The translations under genes and the position numbers were made by a program. A DNA stretch of 64,000 bases. It comes from Leucobacter sp. 7(1). GTDB lineage: Bacteria; Actinomycetota; Actinomycetes; Actinomycetales; Microbacteriaceae. This document shows, piece by piece, positions 18,703 to 28,738 of this stretch (the first letter of the stretch is position 1; every line of letters starts with the position of its first letter). The stretch lies in contig NZ_FUID01000014.1 of the NCBI RefSeq assembly GCF_900163635.1, positions 60,685-124,684 on the forward strand, given 5' to 3'. The notes beneath the pieces were generated by a model. That model worked only from the letters and a program-made list of their open reading frames with translations, did no database searches and was not told the DNA's origin.

Positions 18703-18751
18703 CCGGCCGCCCACTCCCTTCGCCCCGACCCGCACCACCAAAGGACCCAGC

Positions 18752-19555
18752 ATGACGCAGCTCCCCGCTTCCCCCGACTACACTCGGCTGTTTCGCCTCG
18801 ACTCGCGCACGGTTGTCGTGATCGGTGCCGGATCGGGTATCGGCCGTGAATCGGCGCAGGCGCTGGCCGCCCAGGGTGCGCATGTTGTTGTCGCCGACTG
18901 GGCCCGTGACGCTGCAGAAGCAACGACGGCGATCATCACCGAACAGGGCGGCTCGGCGGAGGCCTACCGTCTGAACGTGCTCGATGACGCCGAGGTCGCC
19001 GAGGCAGCCGAGCGCTTCGGCACCGCCGCGGCGCTCGTGTTCACCGCCGCGACGAACGTCCGGAAGCGGATGGCTGACTACACGATGGACGAGTTCGATC
19101 GTGTGCTGAACCTCAACCTCCGGGCGTCATTCCAGCTGATCCGTCACTTCGCGGAGAGTTTCGCGGCGAACGGTGGCGGCTCGATCATCGGCTTCGCCTC
19201 GATCCGGGCTCAGGTCGTGGAGCCCGGCCAAGGCGTGTATGCCGCGACGAAGGCCGGGCTTGTGCAGCTCGCGAAGACCGCTGCGGCGGAGTACGGCGCA
19301 CACGGGGTACGGGTCAATGTTGTTGCGCCCGGCGTCGTTGAGACGCCGCTCACCGCGCAAATCAAGGCCCATCCGGAGTGGTACAACGCGTACGCGGAGA
19401 AGAGTGCGCTGGGTCGCTGGTCTCGACCCGATGAGCTTGCCGGTGCCGTGGTGTTCTTGGCCTCGGATGCGTCCTCTTTTGTGACGGGTACAACGCTCAC
19501 CGTCGATGGTGGCTGGACCGCAATCGATGGTCGCTTTACCCCGCCCGCGAGCTGA
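18752..19555 (+). CDS. SDR family NAD(P)-dependent oxidoreductase
   Basis: 267 aa classical short-chain dehydrogenase. Cofactor motif GAGSGIGRE, NAG-position variant TAATNV, the active-site YAATKAG (Tyr-x3-Lys) with a preceding Ser in SIIGFASI, and the C-terminal GTTLTVDGGWTA. Asp in ADWARD after beta-2 suggests NAD rather than NADP. AAAGGA precedes the ATG. Likely co-transcribed with the aldehyde dehydrogenase and ended by the palindrome at 19566. Confidence 0.9.
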   Translation: MTQLPASPDYTRLFRLDSRTVVVIGAGSGIGRESAQALAAQGAHVVVADWARDAAEATTAIITEQGGSAEAYRLNVLDDAEVAEAAERFGTAAALVFTAATNVRKRMADYTMDEFDRVLNLNLRASFQLIRHFAESFAANGGGSIIGFASIRAQVVEPGQGVYAATKAGLVQLAKTAAAEYGAHGVRVNVVAPGVVETPLTAQIKAHPEWYNAYAEKSALGRWSRPDELAGAVVFLASDASSFVTGTTLTVDGGWTAIDGRFTPPAS

Positions 19556-19565
19556 GCGCTGCGCA

Positions 19566-19611
19566 ACGACAGAACCCGCCCAAGTCAGCTGACTTGGGCG
19601 GGTTCTGTCGT
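19566..19611. terminator. Perfect 46-bp palindrome, bidirectional terminator
   Basis: 23-base arms with no spacer (centre CAG/CTG at 19588/19589), between the convergent SDR and beta-helix protein genes. Flanks lack a long T-run. Confidence 0.75.
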
Positions 19612-19624
19612 GTGCGGCGTCGGA

Positions 19625-21640
19625 TCAGGTGCGGTGCGTTCCCGTGCGTGCGCGGGTCAGCAGCAGGGCCGTCCCCGCGAGCGCGCTCCCGTCGGGCGTG
19701 CGTGCGTCCGGGCTGGGCGTGCCGGGCTCCGTTGATGCGTCGGTGCTCGGCTCCGTCGCGGGGTCCGTGCCGGGGTCCGTGCTCGGGTCCGTTGAGGGGT
19801 CCGTGCCGGGGTCGGATCCGGGGTCCGTCGCCGGGTCAGCCGCAGGATCGGTGCTCGGGTCGGTTGTGGGGTCCGTGCTCGGGTCCGTCGTGGGCTCCGT
19901 GCCGGGATCGGTGCTCGGGTCGGTCGTGGGATCGGTTACGGGGTCCGTGCTCGGATCGGTCGTGGGTGATGAGGCGAGTTCGACAGCGCCGATATCGCTG
20001 CGGGGGCCCTGTGGACGGGGGACACCGCGCTGATCCGGCACCTGCTCCGGGTCGGTGTCGCCGGCATCAATGAGCGGGCTGTCCTCAGCCGGGAGCACGG
20101 TGGGGGTCTGCCCGCCGTTGTCGGCAAGCGTCCCCAGGCGGAGCTCGGCGGGATCGCGCACGACAACGTCCTCGGTGCTCTGGATCCGCGGCTGGCCGCT
20201 CTCGTAGGCATCCACGTAGGCGCTCCGCAGCGAGGTCGCGACGATCGGGACGGCGGGCTCATCGGCTGCCGGTGCAGCGGCCTCCGCGGGTGCCGAGCGT
20301 GCGGGCTGCGCGACGTTGATGGGGTCCCAGTCGCCAGATTCGATGACAGTGTCCTGCATCTGGAACACGGGCGTCTCGACCCAGTAGGCCACTGACACGA
20401 TGCCGTGGAGCACGGTCACCTGGTCAAAGGTGGACCGAGTTGCGGGGTTGTTGAGGGTGAGAACGCGTGAGGGGGCCTCTTCGAGGCCCACGAAGGTGCT
20501 GTTCGCAACATCGAAGACGACGGGCTTCTCGGTGGTCGGCTCGGCCTCACTCGCGCCATCCGCTTCGCCACCGTCGTTCGCCGCTGCGAAGGACGGCTGG
20601 GCCATTTCTGAGAGGTCATCCGAGTCATAGCCGAGGTTGCCCTCAAACGTCGTGCCGGTAATTTTGACAACACGTGCCGAGCTCGGTGCGTCCCAGCCGG
20701 GGCTGCTGACGGCGATCCCGCCAGCCGAGTACCCGGAGTTCCCGGAGAGCACGGAGTCCGTCACGACCAGGCGTGGGACATCGGGCACGTCCTGCGACTG
20801 GTTCAGCACGATTGCGCCCGCCGGGGCGGTGGGCTCCTCAATGTTGCCGTTGTGCGAGATTGTGGTGCGTGCGAAGCGGATCTCGGCGCGTGTGTCCGGC
20901 ACGCGGTTCCATTCTTGGAATGAGGCGGCTGTGACACCAAAGCCGGTGATCGTACTGTCGGTGACAGTGACAGCCGTCGCGGAGCTGTCCTCGCCCACAA
21001 TTCCTGTGGCTCGGTTCGCCGGATCCTGCTGGATGAGTGTGCTTCGTTCCAGCGAGACCGGAGCGTGGGACCCGGCGAAGACAAGGGCGCTGCCGGTCGC
21101 GTCACGGAGGATTGCGTCACCGATCACGATGGATTCGCGGGCGGAGGGTGCCTCAATGAACACGACGGACTCGGCGCGTTGCGCCGCATCGAGCGTGACA
21201 CCCGAGACTGTGAGTGAGGAACGCTGGGAGTGCAGCAGCACGTCTGCCGGACGGGGCGCGCTGGGATCGGTCACTGACACGTTCCAGTCGCGCCCCGCGG
21301 CTACGGTAACGCCGGGGCCGGTGAGGGCGAGGGCGTCGGTGCTCACCAGCGGGCTGTCGATTGTCACAGCCGAGATGTCGGCGGCGAAGCCGATTGTTTG
21401 CGGGCCCGCGGTGGCGTTCGCCTGTTCGACGGCGGCGCGCAGGGTGCCGTCGCCCGCGTCGGCCGCGGAAGTCACGACAATATCGGGGGCGGCGGCGGTC
21501 GTCGCCGTAGCAAGCGCCGCGGTCGGGGCCCAGGCGCTCGCACAGGCGGCGCCGGCGAGAACCGTGAGTGCTGCGGTGCCGAGGGCGGCAGCCGTGCGCA
21601 TGGGGGTGGACAAGGAGGCGGGTACGTCGCGGGGAATCAC
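19625..21640 (-). CDS. Secreted right-handed parallel beta-helix protein (choice-of-anchor Q type)
   Basis: 671 aa. The GTG at 21640 is chosen because GGAG lies 7 bases upstream; ATG 21601 lacks a ribosome site. A signal peptide (RTAAALGTAALTVLAGAACASAWA) is followed by a pectate-lyase-like domain with many short beta-strand repeats and the ending GGQTPTVLPAEDSPLIDAG….DQRGVPRPQGPRSDIGAVEL, which marks choice-of-anchor Q proteins. A (T/S)DP-rich repeat tail of about 80 residues follows. The C-terminus has a weak hydrophobic patch (ALAGTALLL) but no convincing sortase motif or TM helix. Probably an extracellular adhesin or carbohydrate-binding protein. Confidence 0.8.
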   Translation of the reverse strand: MIPRDVPASLSTPMRTAAALGTAALTVLAGAACASAWAPTAALATATTAAAPDIVVTSAADAGDGTLRAAVEQANATAGPQTIGFAADISAVTIDSPLVSTDALALTGPGVTVAAGRDWNVSVTDPSAPRPADVLLHSQRSSLTVSGVTLDAAQRAESVVFIEAPSARESIVIGDAILRDATGSALVFAGSHAPVSLERSTLIQQDPANRATGIVGEDSSATAVTVTDSTITGFGVTAASFQEWNRVPDTRAEIRFARTTISHNGNIEEPTAPAGAIVLNQSQDVPDVPRLVVTDSVLSGNSGYSAGGIAVSSPGWDAPSSARVVKITGTTFEGNLGYDSDDLSEMAQPSFAAANDGGEADGASEAEPTTEKPVVFDVANSTFVGLEEAPSRVLTLNNPATRSTFDQVTVLHGIVSVAYWVETPVFQMQDTVIESGDWDPINVAQPARSAPAEAAAPAADEPAVPIVATSLRSAYVDAYESGQPRIQSTEDVVVRDPAELRLGTLADNGGQTPTVLPAEDSPLIDAGDTDPEQVPDQRGVPRPQGPRSDIGAVELASSPTTDPSTDPVTDPTTDPSTDPGTEPTTDPSTDPTTDPSTDPAADPATDPGSDPGTDPSTDPSTDPGTDPATEPSTDASTEPGTPSPDARTPDGSALAGTALLLTRARTGTHRT
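19725..19968 (-). repeat. Degenerate (S/T)DP tripeptide-coding repeat tract
   Basis: GGGTCCGTGCTC-like units repeat about every 12 bases and encode (S/T)DP(S/T/G/A)(T/S)DP. The tract forms the Pro/Asp stalk of the beta-helix protein and is a likely site of length variation. Confidence 0.75.
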
Positions 21641-21780
21641 AGGGTCTCCAGGCGGTGCGAAAAAGGGGGAACCGACGTAGCGTAACCCGAATCGCGGCGA
21701 TATTACATGAGCGTGAATGAAGTTTCCGCGCTGTTCACACACATTTCACCCGGAGCTTCACCCGGCCACGTACGGACCAG

Positions 21781-23217
21781 CTAGGGCAGGCGCGACCAAT
21801 CGACCGTGGCATCGCTGCCGCGCACCGTCTCGAACCAGGCGGCCACTCGGAGCAGACTGTCGTCGCTCCCGATGTGACCGGCGATCTGGAGGCCGATTGT
21901 GCGCCCGTCGTCCTGGATTCCCGCCCCGACGGAGACGGCCGGTTGACCCGACATGTTGTAGGGGACAGTGAACGAGATGTGTCCCATGGTCTGCAGCGGA
22001 TCGGTGATCGGCATCGGGTCCTCGGCGGCGAACGCCGCGACGGGGGTGACCGGAGAGAGCACGAGATCATAGGGTTGCGTGGCCGCGCGGGTGAGACGCG
22101 CCATTTCATCCATCATGCTGCGGTTCCGCACGGTCTCCGCCGCGCTGAAGTCCCGCCCGGCGACGCACCACTCCACGATGAACGGCAGCACAACCGCTTG
22201 TTCGGCGGGCGTGAGTGCACTGTAGTCCGCATACGAGCGGCTGCGCCAGAACCCGACGATCCCGTCGAGAATTTCGGGCGCAATGAAGGGGGAGAGCGGC
22301 TCGACGGTGGCCCCGGCAGCGGCGAAGAGCTCAGCGGCGCGTTCGATCGCGGCGCGCGTCTCGGGCTCGACCGGGAGGCCGGAACCGGCGTCAAGCTGCA
22401 GTGCGACGCACATCCCCGAGGGGGAGAGGGGGGCTGTCGTCCAGTCGAGGCCCGCGTAGGGGCGCGTGAGGTAGTCCCGGGGATCCGGCTGGCCAATCAC
22501 GGACATGAGCCGGATCGCATCGGCAGCGGTGCGCGTCAGCGGCCCGGCAGCCCGACCCGTGTACGGCACGTCGAGCGGAATGAGTCCCTCGCTGGGCTTG
22601 AGCGCGGTCAGCCCCTGCCACGAGCCGGGAAGTCGGATCGATCCGCCAATATCGGTGCCAACGTGGAGCGGCCCGTAGCCCGCCGCCGCTGCGGCTCCGG
22701 CACCTGCGCTCGATCCTCCGGAGGTGTGCGCGGGGTTCAGCCCGCCGCGGGTGATCCCGTGCAGGCTCGATACCCCGGAGGAGAGCATGCCCCAGTCGGG
22801 CATGGTTGTCGATCCCACGATCACGGCGCCGGCCTCGATGAGTCGATCCGTGGTCGGCGCGTTCTGCTCGGGCACGGGAGGATTCGGGATCGCGGTGCCC
22901 GAGGGCTTGGGATGTCCCGCGCGGGCGATGTTTTCTTTCACGGTGACGGGCACGCCGTCGAGAGGACCACGCGGGGTGCCATCGGCCCAGCGCGCCGTGG
23001 CCGCGGCGGCGTCCGCGCGGACCTGCTCGGGGTCAAACAGATACAGCGCGTTCAGCTCAGGCTCGCGCTCCTGCACCCGTGCGATCACGTCGTCCGCGAC
23101 CGCGCTCGGGGTGAACGTCCCCGCGGCGTACCCGGTCGCCAGCTCACCGGCCGTGAGATCGGCGAGGCGGCGATCGGCGGCGGTGTTGGGGGAAGCGGGG
23201 GCAGCGTGGTCGGTCAC
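21781..23217 (-). CDS. Amidase (amidase-signature family)
   Basis: 478 aa. The Ser-cisSer-Lys triad is visible: Lys in VPVTVKENIA, the Gly/Ser-rich loop HTSGGSSAGAGAA and the nucleophile in GTDIGGSIRLPG. These enzymes hydrolyse C-N amide bonds in the cytoplasm. The gene follows the ABC importer genes in the same direction (55 bp after the ATPase gene), so the importer probably delivers an amide or short peptide for this enzyme. This family also includes GatA, but no gatB/gatC is adjacent and the C-terminal part is divergent. Confidence 0.9.
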   Translation of the reverse strand: MTDHAAPASPNTAADRRLADLTAGELATGYAAGTFTPSAVADDVIARVQEREPELNALYLFDPEQVRADAAAATARWADGTPRGPLDGVPVTVKENIARAGHPKPSGTAIPNPPVPEQNAPTTDRLIEAGAVIVGSTTMPDWGMLSSGVSSLHGITRGGLNPAHTSGGSSAGAGAAAAAGYGPLHVGTDIGGSIRLPGSWQGLTALKPSEGLIPLDVPYTGRAAGPLTRTAADAIRLMSVIGQPDPRDYLTRPYAGLDWTTAPLSPSGMCVALQLDAGSGLPVEPETRAAIERAAELFAAAGATVEPLSPFIAPEILDGIVGFWRSRSYADYSALTPAEQAVVLPFIVEWCVAGRDFSAAETVRNRSMMDEMARLTRAATQPYDLVLSPVTPVAAFAAEDPMPITDPLQTMGHISFTVPYNMSGQPAVSVGAGIQDDGRTIGLQIAGHIGSDDSLLRVAAWFETVRGSDATVDWSRLP

Positions 23218-23272
23218 GGGGTGTCCTTTCGGGAGACGAGATGGAACGGGAACGGGAAGCCGAGGCCCGGAG

Positions 23273-25117
23273 CTAGAACGCGTGTTGCAGCTCCTGGCGC
23301 AGCGTGAGCGACGAATCGATGAGGCGTTGCGTGTACGGGTGCTGAGGGGCGCGGTAGACGGTTTCGGTGGGACCCGCCTCGACGATCTCCCCGGCCTGCA
23401 TCACGATCACGGAGTCGCACAGGTGGCGCACAACGTTCAGATCGTGCGAGACGAAAACGAGGGTGAGCCCGTACTCATCCACAAGGTCAGCAAGCAGGTT
23501 GAGCACCTGAGCCCGCACGGACACGTCGAGCGCGCTCACGGGCTCATCCGCGACGACTACCTGCGGACGGCAGATCAGGGCGCGGGCGATCGAGATGCGC
23601 TGGCGCTGCCCGCCAGAGAACTGGTGCGGGTAGCGCTCTGCCGCCGAGGCGGGCAGCCCGACGGCCTCGAGCATCTCCGCGACCATGCGGGAGCGCTCGG
23701 CCGCGGTTTCGGAGCGGCCTCGCACCAGCAGCGGCTCGGCGATGATCTGCTCCACCGTCATGCGCGGGTCGAGCGAACCCATCGGGTCCTGGAACACGAT
23801 CTGCAACTGCTGGCGCAGCTCCCTGAGCTGGTGCTCCTTCGCCCCCGCAACCTCGTTGCCGGCCACGATTGCGCTGCCCGACGTGGGCTGATCGAGGCCC
23901 GCAAGGATCCGGAGCAGGGTGGACTTGCCGGAGCCAGACTCGCCAACCACGCCGAGGCGACCGCCGCGCGGTACCTCGAAGGAGATGCCCTTGAGCGCGT
24001 GGACCTCGGGGGCGGGCTTGAACAGGCTCGTTTTGCCACGGGTGTACGTGCGGACAAGGTCCGTCACGCGCATCACGGTTTCGGGTGTCGTGGCGTTCTG
24101 ATCCGGCACCGTGTCCTGCTCCGGCACTGTGTCCTGCTCCGACACCCTGTCCTGATCCGGCACCCTGTCCTGCTCCGACACCGCCGCAGCCGTAACGGCC
24201 GCGGCGGCTGCCTCAGCCGCGAGCTGTTCGCGTGTCGGGGGGATGTACTCCTTCGCGCTGGCGACAGTGAAGAGTCGGCCGTCCGCGTCGGTCGCGTCGA
24301 GGTCGCTCGCGGCGAGCAGGCCACGGGTGTACGGGTGCTGTGGCCGGGTGAAGACCTCCTCGGTGGTGCCCTCCTCAACCACGATGCCCTGATTCATGAC
24401 AAGCACACGCGTGCACATGTTCGCGACCACGGCGAGGTCGTGGGTGATGAACAGGAGGCCGGTGTTGCGCTCCTTCACAAGTTCGAGGATCAGATCGAGC
24501 ACCTGCCGCTGCACGGTGACGTCGAGCGCCGTGGTGGGCTCGTCACAGAGCAGCAGCGCAGGATCGTTGGCGAGCGCCATGGCAAGCATGACGCGCTGGC
24601 GTTGCCCGCCCGAGAGCTGGTGCGGGTATGCGCGGGCGGCCTGCGCGGGATCTGGGAGGTGCACGGCGTCGAGCATCTCGACGGCCCGGCGGTGCGCTTC
24701 GGCCTTCGACGGTGCCAGCTTGTGCACGAGCATGATCTCGGCAACCTGAGCCCCCACGCGCATGAGCGGGTTCAGAGCGGTCAACGGTTCCTGGAACACC
24801 ATGGCGGCGTCGCGCCCTCGGACCCGCATGAGCTCGGACTCCGACGCCTCGAGCAGGTTGCCGCTCGGGGCACCCTCGCGCCCGGAATTGAGCTGCACGG
24901 AGCCCGTCGCGGACACCCCGGCGGGGAGCAAACCGAGCAAAGCGGTGGTGGTCATGGACTTGCCCGAGCCGGACTCGCCGATGAGGCCGATCCGCTCGCC
25001 GTGTGCCATGTGCAGCGTGAAATCGTGCACAAGGGTGCGGTGCGGGGTCGCGACGGTGAGCCCGTCGACGGCCAGCAACGGGGCGCTGCCGGTAGTGGGG
25101 TGAGTGATCGTGGTCAT
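23273..25117 (-). CDS. Fused dipeptide/oligopeptide ABC transporter ATPase (DppD-DppF type)
   Basis: 614 aa with two complete nucleotide-binding domains. The first (residues about 10-265) has GESGSGKSM and LSGGQRQRV. The second (about 345-605) has [19 protein letters not shown] and [13 protein letters not shown]. The domains are joined by a charged Ala-rich linker with a hexapeptide minisatellite (V-P/S-E/D-Q-D-T/R repeated). Each half ends with the oligopeptide-type region ([12 protein letters not shown] / [12 protein letters not shown]). ATG 25117 overlaps the stop of the upstream permease, so translation is coupled. Confidence 0.92.
   Translation of the reverse strand: MTTITHPTTGSAPLLAVDGLTVATPHRTLVHDFTLHMAHGERIGLIGESGSGKSMTTTALLGLLPAGVSATGSVQLNSGREGAPSGNLLEASESELMRVRGRDAAMVFQEPLTALNPLMRVGAQVAEIMLVHKLAPSKAEAHRRAVEMLDAVHLPDPAQAARAYPHQLSGGQRQRVMLAMALANDPALLLCDEPTTALDVTVQRQVLDLILELVKERNTGLLFITHDLAVVANMCTRVLVMNQGIVVEEGTTEEVFTRPQHPYTRGLLAASDLDATDADGRLFTVASAKEYIPPTREQLAAEAAAAAVTAAAVSEQDRVPDQDRVSEQDTVPEQDTVPDQNATTPETVMRVTDLVRTYTRGKTSLFKPAPEVHALKGISFEVPRGGRLGVVGESGSGKSTLLRILAGLDQPTSGSAIVAGNEVAGAKEHQLRELRQQLQIVFQDPMGSLDPRMTVEQIIAEPLLVRGRSETAAERSRMVAEMLEAVGLPASAAERYPHQFSGGQRQRISIARALICRPQVVVADEPVSALDVSVRAQVLNLLADLVDEYGLTLVFVSHDLNVVRHLCDSVIVMQAGEIVEAGPTETVYRAPQHPYTQRLIDSSLTLRQELQHAF
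24095..24184 (-). repeat. 18-bp minisatellite, five units, in the ABC ATPase linker
   Basis: Five consecutive 18-base units of the form GTCCTGCTCCGACACCCT with few substitutions, keeping frame and coding V(P/S)(E/D)QD(T/R). Copy-number changes would alter linker length without a frameshift. Confidence 0.85.
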
Positions 25118-26019
25118 TAGCCGCGGCTCCCGTTCAGCTTCGGGTCGAATCGGTCACGGAGCCCGTCGCCGAGCAGGTTGAAACCCATCACAGCGATCGC
25201 GATGGCGATGCCGGGGATGATGGCGAGCAGCGGGTGGGTGCCCAGGAACTGCTGCGACTCCTGCAGCATGCGACCCCACGACGGGGTGGGCGGCGGGGTT
25301 CCGAGTCCGAGGAAGCTGAGGCCGGCCTCGGCGAGCACCGCGAGCGCGAACGACACGGAGCACTGCACCACAACGATGCCAATGATGTTGGGGAGCACGT
25401 GCCGCAGCGCGATCCGGAACCGGGACTGGCTTGACGCCCGGGCGGCGAGCACATACTCGGTGCTCATGACTTGCAGGGTGCCGGATCGGGCCACGCGGGC
25501 GAAGCCCGGAATCGTCGCGATGCCGATGGCGACCATCGCCGTCAGCGTTGACGCGCCGAACACAGCGCTAAACATGATGGCGAGCAGCAGCGCGGGGAAC
25601 GCGAGGGCGATGTCGGAGCTGCGCATGATGACCTCTTCGATCCAGCCGCCCCGGATCCCGGCGATGATGCCGAGTGGGGTGCCGATGAGGATCGCGATGC
25701 CGACGGAGATGATGCCGACAAACAGGGTGATCCGCGCGCCGTAGAGCATTGCGGAGAATACGTCGCGGCCGTATTTGTCCGTGCCGAACCAGTGGGTGCC
25801 GCTGGGGCCCTGGAGCCTGTCGGCGGCGATGGCCTGCACCGGGTCATAGGGGGTCCACACGAAGGAGACGAGTGCGGCGACGGTGACGACACCGACGAGC
25901 ACGAGGCCGATGATCAGTGTGGGGGAGAGTCGGCTGCGCTTTCGCGGCGCGCGGGGCGCGGAGATCGCGCTGGTGCGCGGGGCCTGCACCGGGGGCGTGG
26001 GAACGTTCTGCGTGGTCAT
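25117..26019 (-). CDS. ABC transporter permease (DppC type)
   Basis: 300 aa. Hydrophobic N-terminal segment (LIIGLVLVGVVTVAALVSFVW), the DppC hallmark GPSGTHWFGTDKYGRDVFSAMLYGARITL, and the EAA loop region (AEAGLSFLGLGTPPPTPSWGRML). Six TM segments are predicted by eye. It overlaps the ATPase gene and lies 2 bp from the DppB-type gene. Confidence 0.92.
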   Translation of the reverse strand: MTTQNVPTPPVQAPRTSAISAPRAPRKRSRLSPTLIIGLVLVGVVTVAALVSFVWTPYDPVQAIAADRLQGPSGTHWFGTDKYGRDVFSAMLYGARITLFVGIISVGIAILIGTPLGIIAGIRGGWIEEVIMRSSDIALAFPALLLAIMFSAVFGASTLTAMVAIGIATIPGFARVARSGTLQVMSTEYVLAARASSQSRFRIALRHVLPNIIGIVVVQCSVSFALAVLAEAGLSFLGLGTPPPTPSWGRMLQESQQFLGTHPLLAIIPGIAIAIAVMGFNLLGDGLRDRFDPKLNGSRG

Positions 26020-26021
26020 GG

Positions 26022-26969
26022 TTACGCGCTCTTTCGCATCCGGGGGTCGACGATCGTGTAGAGCACGTCGACGACGAGGTTGAGGACCAGGGTGATGGCC
26101 ACGAGCACCATCACGACGGACTGCACGGTCAGGAGATCGCGGTTGCCGACGGCGTCGAGCAGCATCGAGCCGAGGCCGGGGATCACGAACACGCGCTCGA
26201 TGACAACTGCGCCGATGATGAGCGCCGCTATCTGCACACCCGTCACGGTGATAACGGGGATCGCGGCGTTGCGGAGGCCATGCTTTACGAGCGCGCCCAT
26301 CTTGCTGAGCCCCTTAGCGCGCGCGGTGCGGAGGTAATCCTCGCTCATGATCTCGAGCACGGCGGAGCGGACGTAGCGGGTGAGGATCGCGCCCTGCACG
26401 GAGGCGAGCGCGAGCACCGGCAGGACCAGACGGCGCAGGAAGTCGCCGAAGTCCTCGCCCGGCGGCGTCCAGCCGCTCGCGGGCAGCCAGCCGAGGCCGA
26501 CGGCGAACACGAGCACGAGCAGGATCGCGGCCAGGAAGCCGGGGACGGCGACGCCGAGCTGCGATCCGGCACCGATCACGACACCCGAAATGTTGCGGTG
26601 CTTCACCGCGGCCCAGGTGCCGAGGGGGATCGCGATTGCGAGCGCCACGATCATGGCGGCGATGACGAGGATCAAGCTCACCTGGAGCCGGTCGGTGACG
26701 AGCGGGCTGATGTCGGTGCGCGTCACATACGAGGTGCCGAAGTCGCCGCGCAGGAGGCCGCCGGCCCAGTCGAAGTACTGCACGATCAGGGGCTGATCCG
26801 TGCCGAACTCTTTTCGGGTCTGCTCGAGCAGTTCCGGGGTGGCGTTGACGCCGAGGGCGATCTGCGCGGGATCGCCGGGGATCAGCCGCATGAAGAGGAA
26901 CACGACGACGGTCGCGACCAGATAGGTCACCACAAAGCGGGCGAGGTTAATCAGAATCCGTATGGCCAT
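26022..26969 (-). CDS. ABC transporter permease (DppB type)
   Basis: 315 aa from MAIRILINLARFVVTYLVATVVVFLFMRLIPGDPAQIALG, the usual DppB N-terminus. The EAA-like motif is YLRTARAKGLSKMGALVKHGLRNA. The ATG at 26969 follows AGGA; an upstream in-frame start at 27035 would add 22 non-conserved residues. Lies about 80 bp downstream of the binding-protein gene in the same direction. Confidence 0.92.
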   Translation of the reverse strand: MAIRILINLARFVVTYLVATVVVFLFMRLIPGDPAQIALGVNATPELLEQTRKEFGTDQPLIVQYFDWAGGLLRGDFGTSYVTRTDISPLVTDRLQVSLILVIAAMIVALAIAIPLGTWAAVKHRNISGVVIGAGSQLGVAVPGFLAAILLVLVFAVGLGWLPASGWTPPGEDFGDFLRRLVLPVLALASVQGAILTRYVRSAVLEIMSEDYLRTARAKGLSKMGALVKHGLRNAAIPVITVTGVQIAALIIGAVVIERVFVIPGLGSMLLDAVGNRDLLTVQSVVMVLVAITLVLNLVVDVLYTIVDPRMRKSA

Positions 26970-27052
26970 GCGTGGTCCTCGGGGGTTGAGAGAGGGAGTG
27001 CGGGCGCGAACCGGGGAGATTCGCGCCCGCGTCAATCAGTGGGCGGAGCCCG

Positions 27053-28576
27053 TTACTTCCAGCTGAGCTCGGTGAGGTCGAGCGCTTCGATGATGGCGTT
27101 CTCGGGGAGACCCTGCAGCTCGGCCTTGGCGACCGTGATGTTCGGGAACAGGAAGAGCACGCCGGAGGCGGCGTCGTCGACGATCTGCTCGGCGACCTGC
27201 TTCATGCCCGAGACGTAGCCCGCCTCGTCCGCAGCGTCGGCCTCGGCGGCGATCGGGGCGATCTTCGCGTTGTCGTAGCCGATGTAGTAGTTCGGGTCGT
27301 TGAACACCGTGAGCAGGTCGCGAGCCTCGGTGGCGAGCACCGTGGTCATCTGGTAGTTGTGCTTCGTGAACACCTCATCGAGCCAGACGGCGGGGAACTC
27401 CGAGCTCTTGATCGTCGCGGTGATGCCGACATCCTTGAGCTGGGAGACGACGATCTCGGACACGGCCTGCGCGTAGGGGCGGGTCGGCACGGTGTATTCG
27501 ATGCTGAGGTTCTCCTGGCCGGCCTCCTTGAGGAGCGCCTTCGCCTTTTCCGGGTCGAACGGGTACCGGTCGTTCAGATCCTCGTAGTACGGATCAGTCG
27601 GGGTGGCGTAGGTTGCAACGAGCGAGCCGTAGCCGTTCCATGCGGTGTCGAGGATCGCCTGCTTGTCGAGCGCGTAGAGCACCGCCTGGCGCACCCGCAC
27701 GTCGTCAAAGGGTGCGGCCTTGTTGTTCAGCGACAGGGAGATCTCGCCGCTCGAGGTGCCGGTCGTGACCGTAAAGGCATCGTCAGCTTCGAAGGTGTCG
27801 AGGAGCTCAGGGGCCTGCAGGTTTACGATCGCGTCGATGTCGCCGGTGCGGAGCGCGTTGGTCGTGGCGGTTGCGTCCGCGAAGTACTTCAACGTGACGG
27901 ACTCGACGCCGGGAGCCTCACCCCAGTAGTCGTCGCGGGTGTCGAGCACGATCTTCTCGTTCGCGGTGAACGTCTCGACGGCGTAGGGGCCGGTGCCCAC
28001 GGGGGCGTTCGCGAGATCAGACACGGCGTCCGAGGAGAAGATTGCGCCCACCGGCGTGGCGAGGCTGAACAGCCACGCGTTCGAGGGCTGCGTCAGGGTC
28101 ACGGCAACCTCGGTGTCCGAGATCACGTCCACGCTTGCGACAACGTCCATCTTCGCTTTCAGGCTCGACACCCAGTCGGTCTTGACACGGTCGAAGCTGA
28201 ACTTCACGTCGTCCGCGGTAAACGCGTCACCGTTCGAGAACGTGACGCCCTCTTCGAGCGTGAAGGTGTAGGTCTTGCGGTCGTCGCTCACGGTCCAGCT
28301 CTTCGCGAGCAGCGGCTGGATCTCGCCGGCCTGGTCGAGCTGCACGAGGCCCTCGTAGACGTTCGACATCATTGCCTGCGGGATCGCGGATCCCGCCGTT
28401 GTCGTGAAGTCGAGGTTGACCGGTGCGCCCGTGAGGGCGATTGTCGCGGTTGTCGGCGTGGTGCCGGATCCGCCAGAGCTGCTGCCAGCGGAGCCCGCGG
28501 AGCAGCCCGCGAGGGCGAGCGTGCCCGCGGCGATGAGTGCCGCGGTGAGGGTCAAGGAGTTCCTGCGTCGCATCAT
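27053..28576 (-). CDS. ABC transporter substrate-binding lipoprotein (SBP_bac_5 family)
   Basis: 507 aa. Lipoprotein signal with lipobox LALAGC (Cys25) and a Gly/Ser-rich tether. The mature part has the SBP_bac_5 pattern: LLAKSWTVSDDRKTYTFTLEEGVTFSNGDAFTADDVKFSFDR and NNKAAPFDDVRVRQAVLYALDK. Start is ATG 28576 or 28573, after AGGAAG. First gene of the importer-amidase operon (28576 to 21781) and divergent from a GntR regulator, with a candidate operator between them. Likely ligand: an amide, short peptide or opine-like compound (inferred from the amidase). Confidence 0.92.
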   Translation of the reverse strand: MMRRRNSLTLTAALIAAGTLALAGCSAGSAGSSSGGSGTTPTTATIALTGAPVNLDFTTTAGSAIPQAMMSNVYEGLVQLDQAGEIQPLLAKSWTVSDDRKTYTFTLEEGVTFSNGDAFTADDVKFSFDRVKTDWVSSLKAKMDVVASVDVISDTEVAVTLTQPSNAWLFSLATPVGAIFSSDAVSDLANAPVGTGPYAVETFTANEKIVLDTRDDYWGEAPGVESVTLKYFADATATTNALRTGDIDAIVNLQAPELLDTFEADDAFTVTTGTSSGEISLSLNNKAAPFDDVRVRQAVLYALDKQAILDTAWNGYGSLVATYATPTDPYYEDLNDRYPFDPEKAKALLKEAGQENLSIEYTVPTRPYAQAVSEIVVSQLKDVGITATIKSSEFPAVWLDEVFTKHNYQMTTVLATEARDLLTVFNDPNYYIGYDNAKIAPIAAEADAADEAGYVSGMKQVAEQIVDDAASGVLFLFPNITVAKAELQGLPENAIIEALDLTELSWK

Positions 28577-28738
28577 TGCTTCCTGTTCGAGGGTAGGGCG
28601 TTGGCGTTCGGGCCGCGGCTCGGTCATACAGTGGAACAAGCGGGGTGTGCCTGTCTCCGTGATCTTGTGGGTGGGTACACCCGGTACGGTAATCATCCTT
28701 GATATGTCATGCGATCACGGGGTTCGAACCAGGATACA

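Noticed and set aside
22724..25120. 798-codon open frame on the + strand opposite amidase and ABC ATPase genes
   Set aside because: Its product is Arg/Gly/His-rich with no domain; the minus-strand genes have full motifs. High-GC shadow frame.
25917..27218. 433-codon + strand frame opposite the permease genes
   Set aside because: Low-complexity Glu/His/Asp/Gly product typical of antisense readings of high-GC genes.
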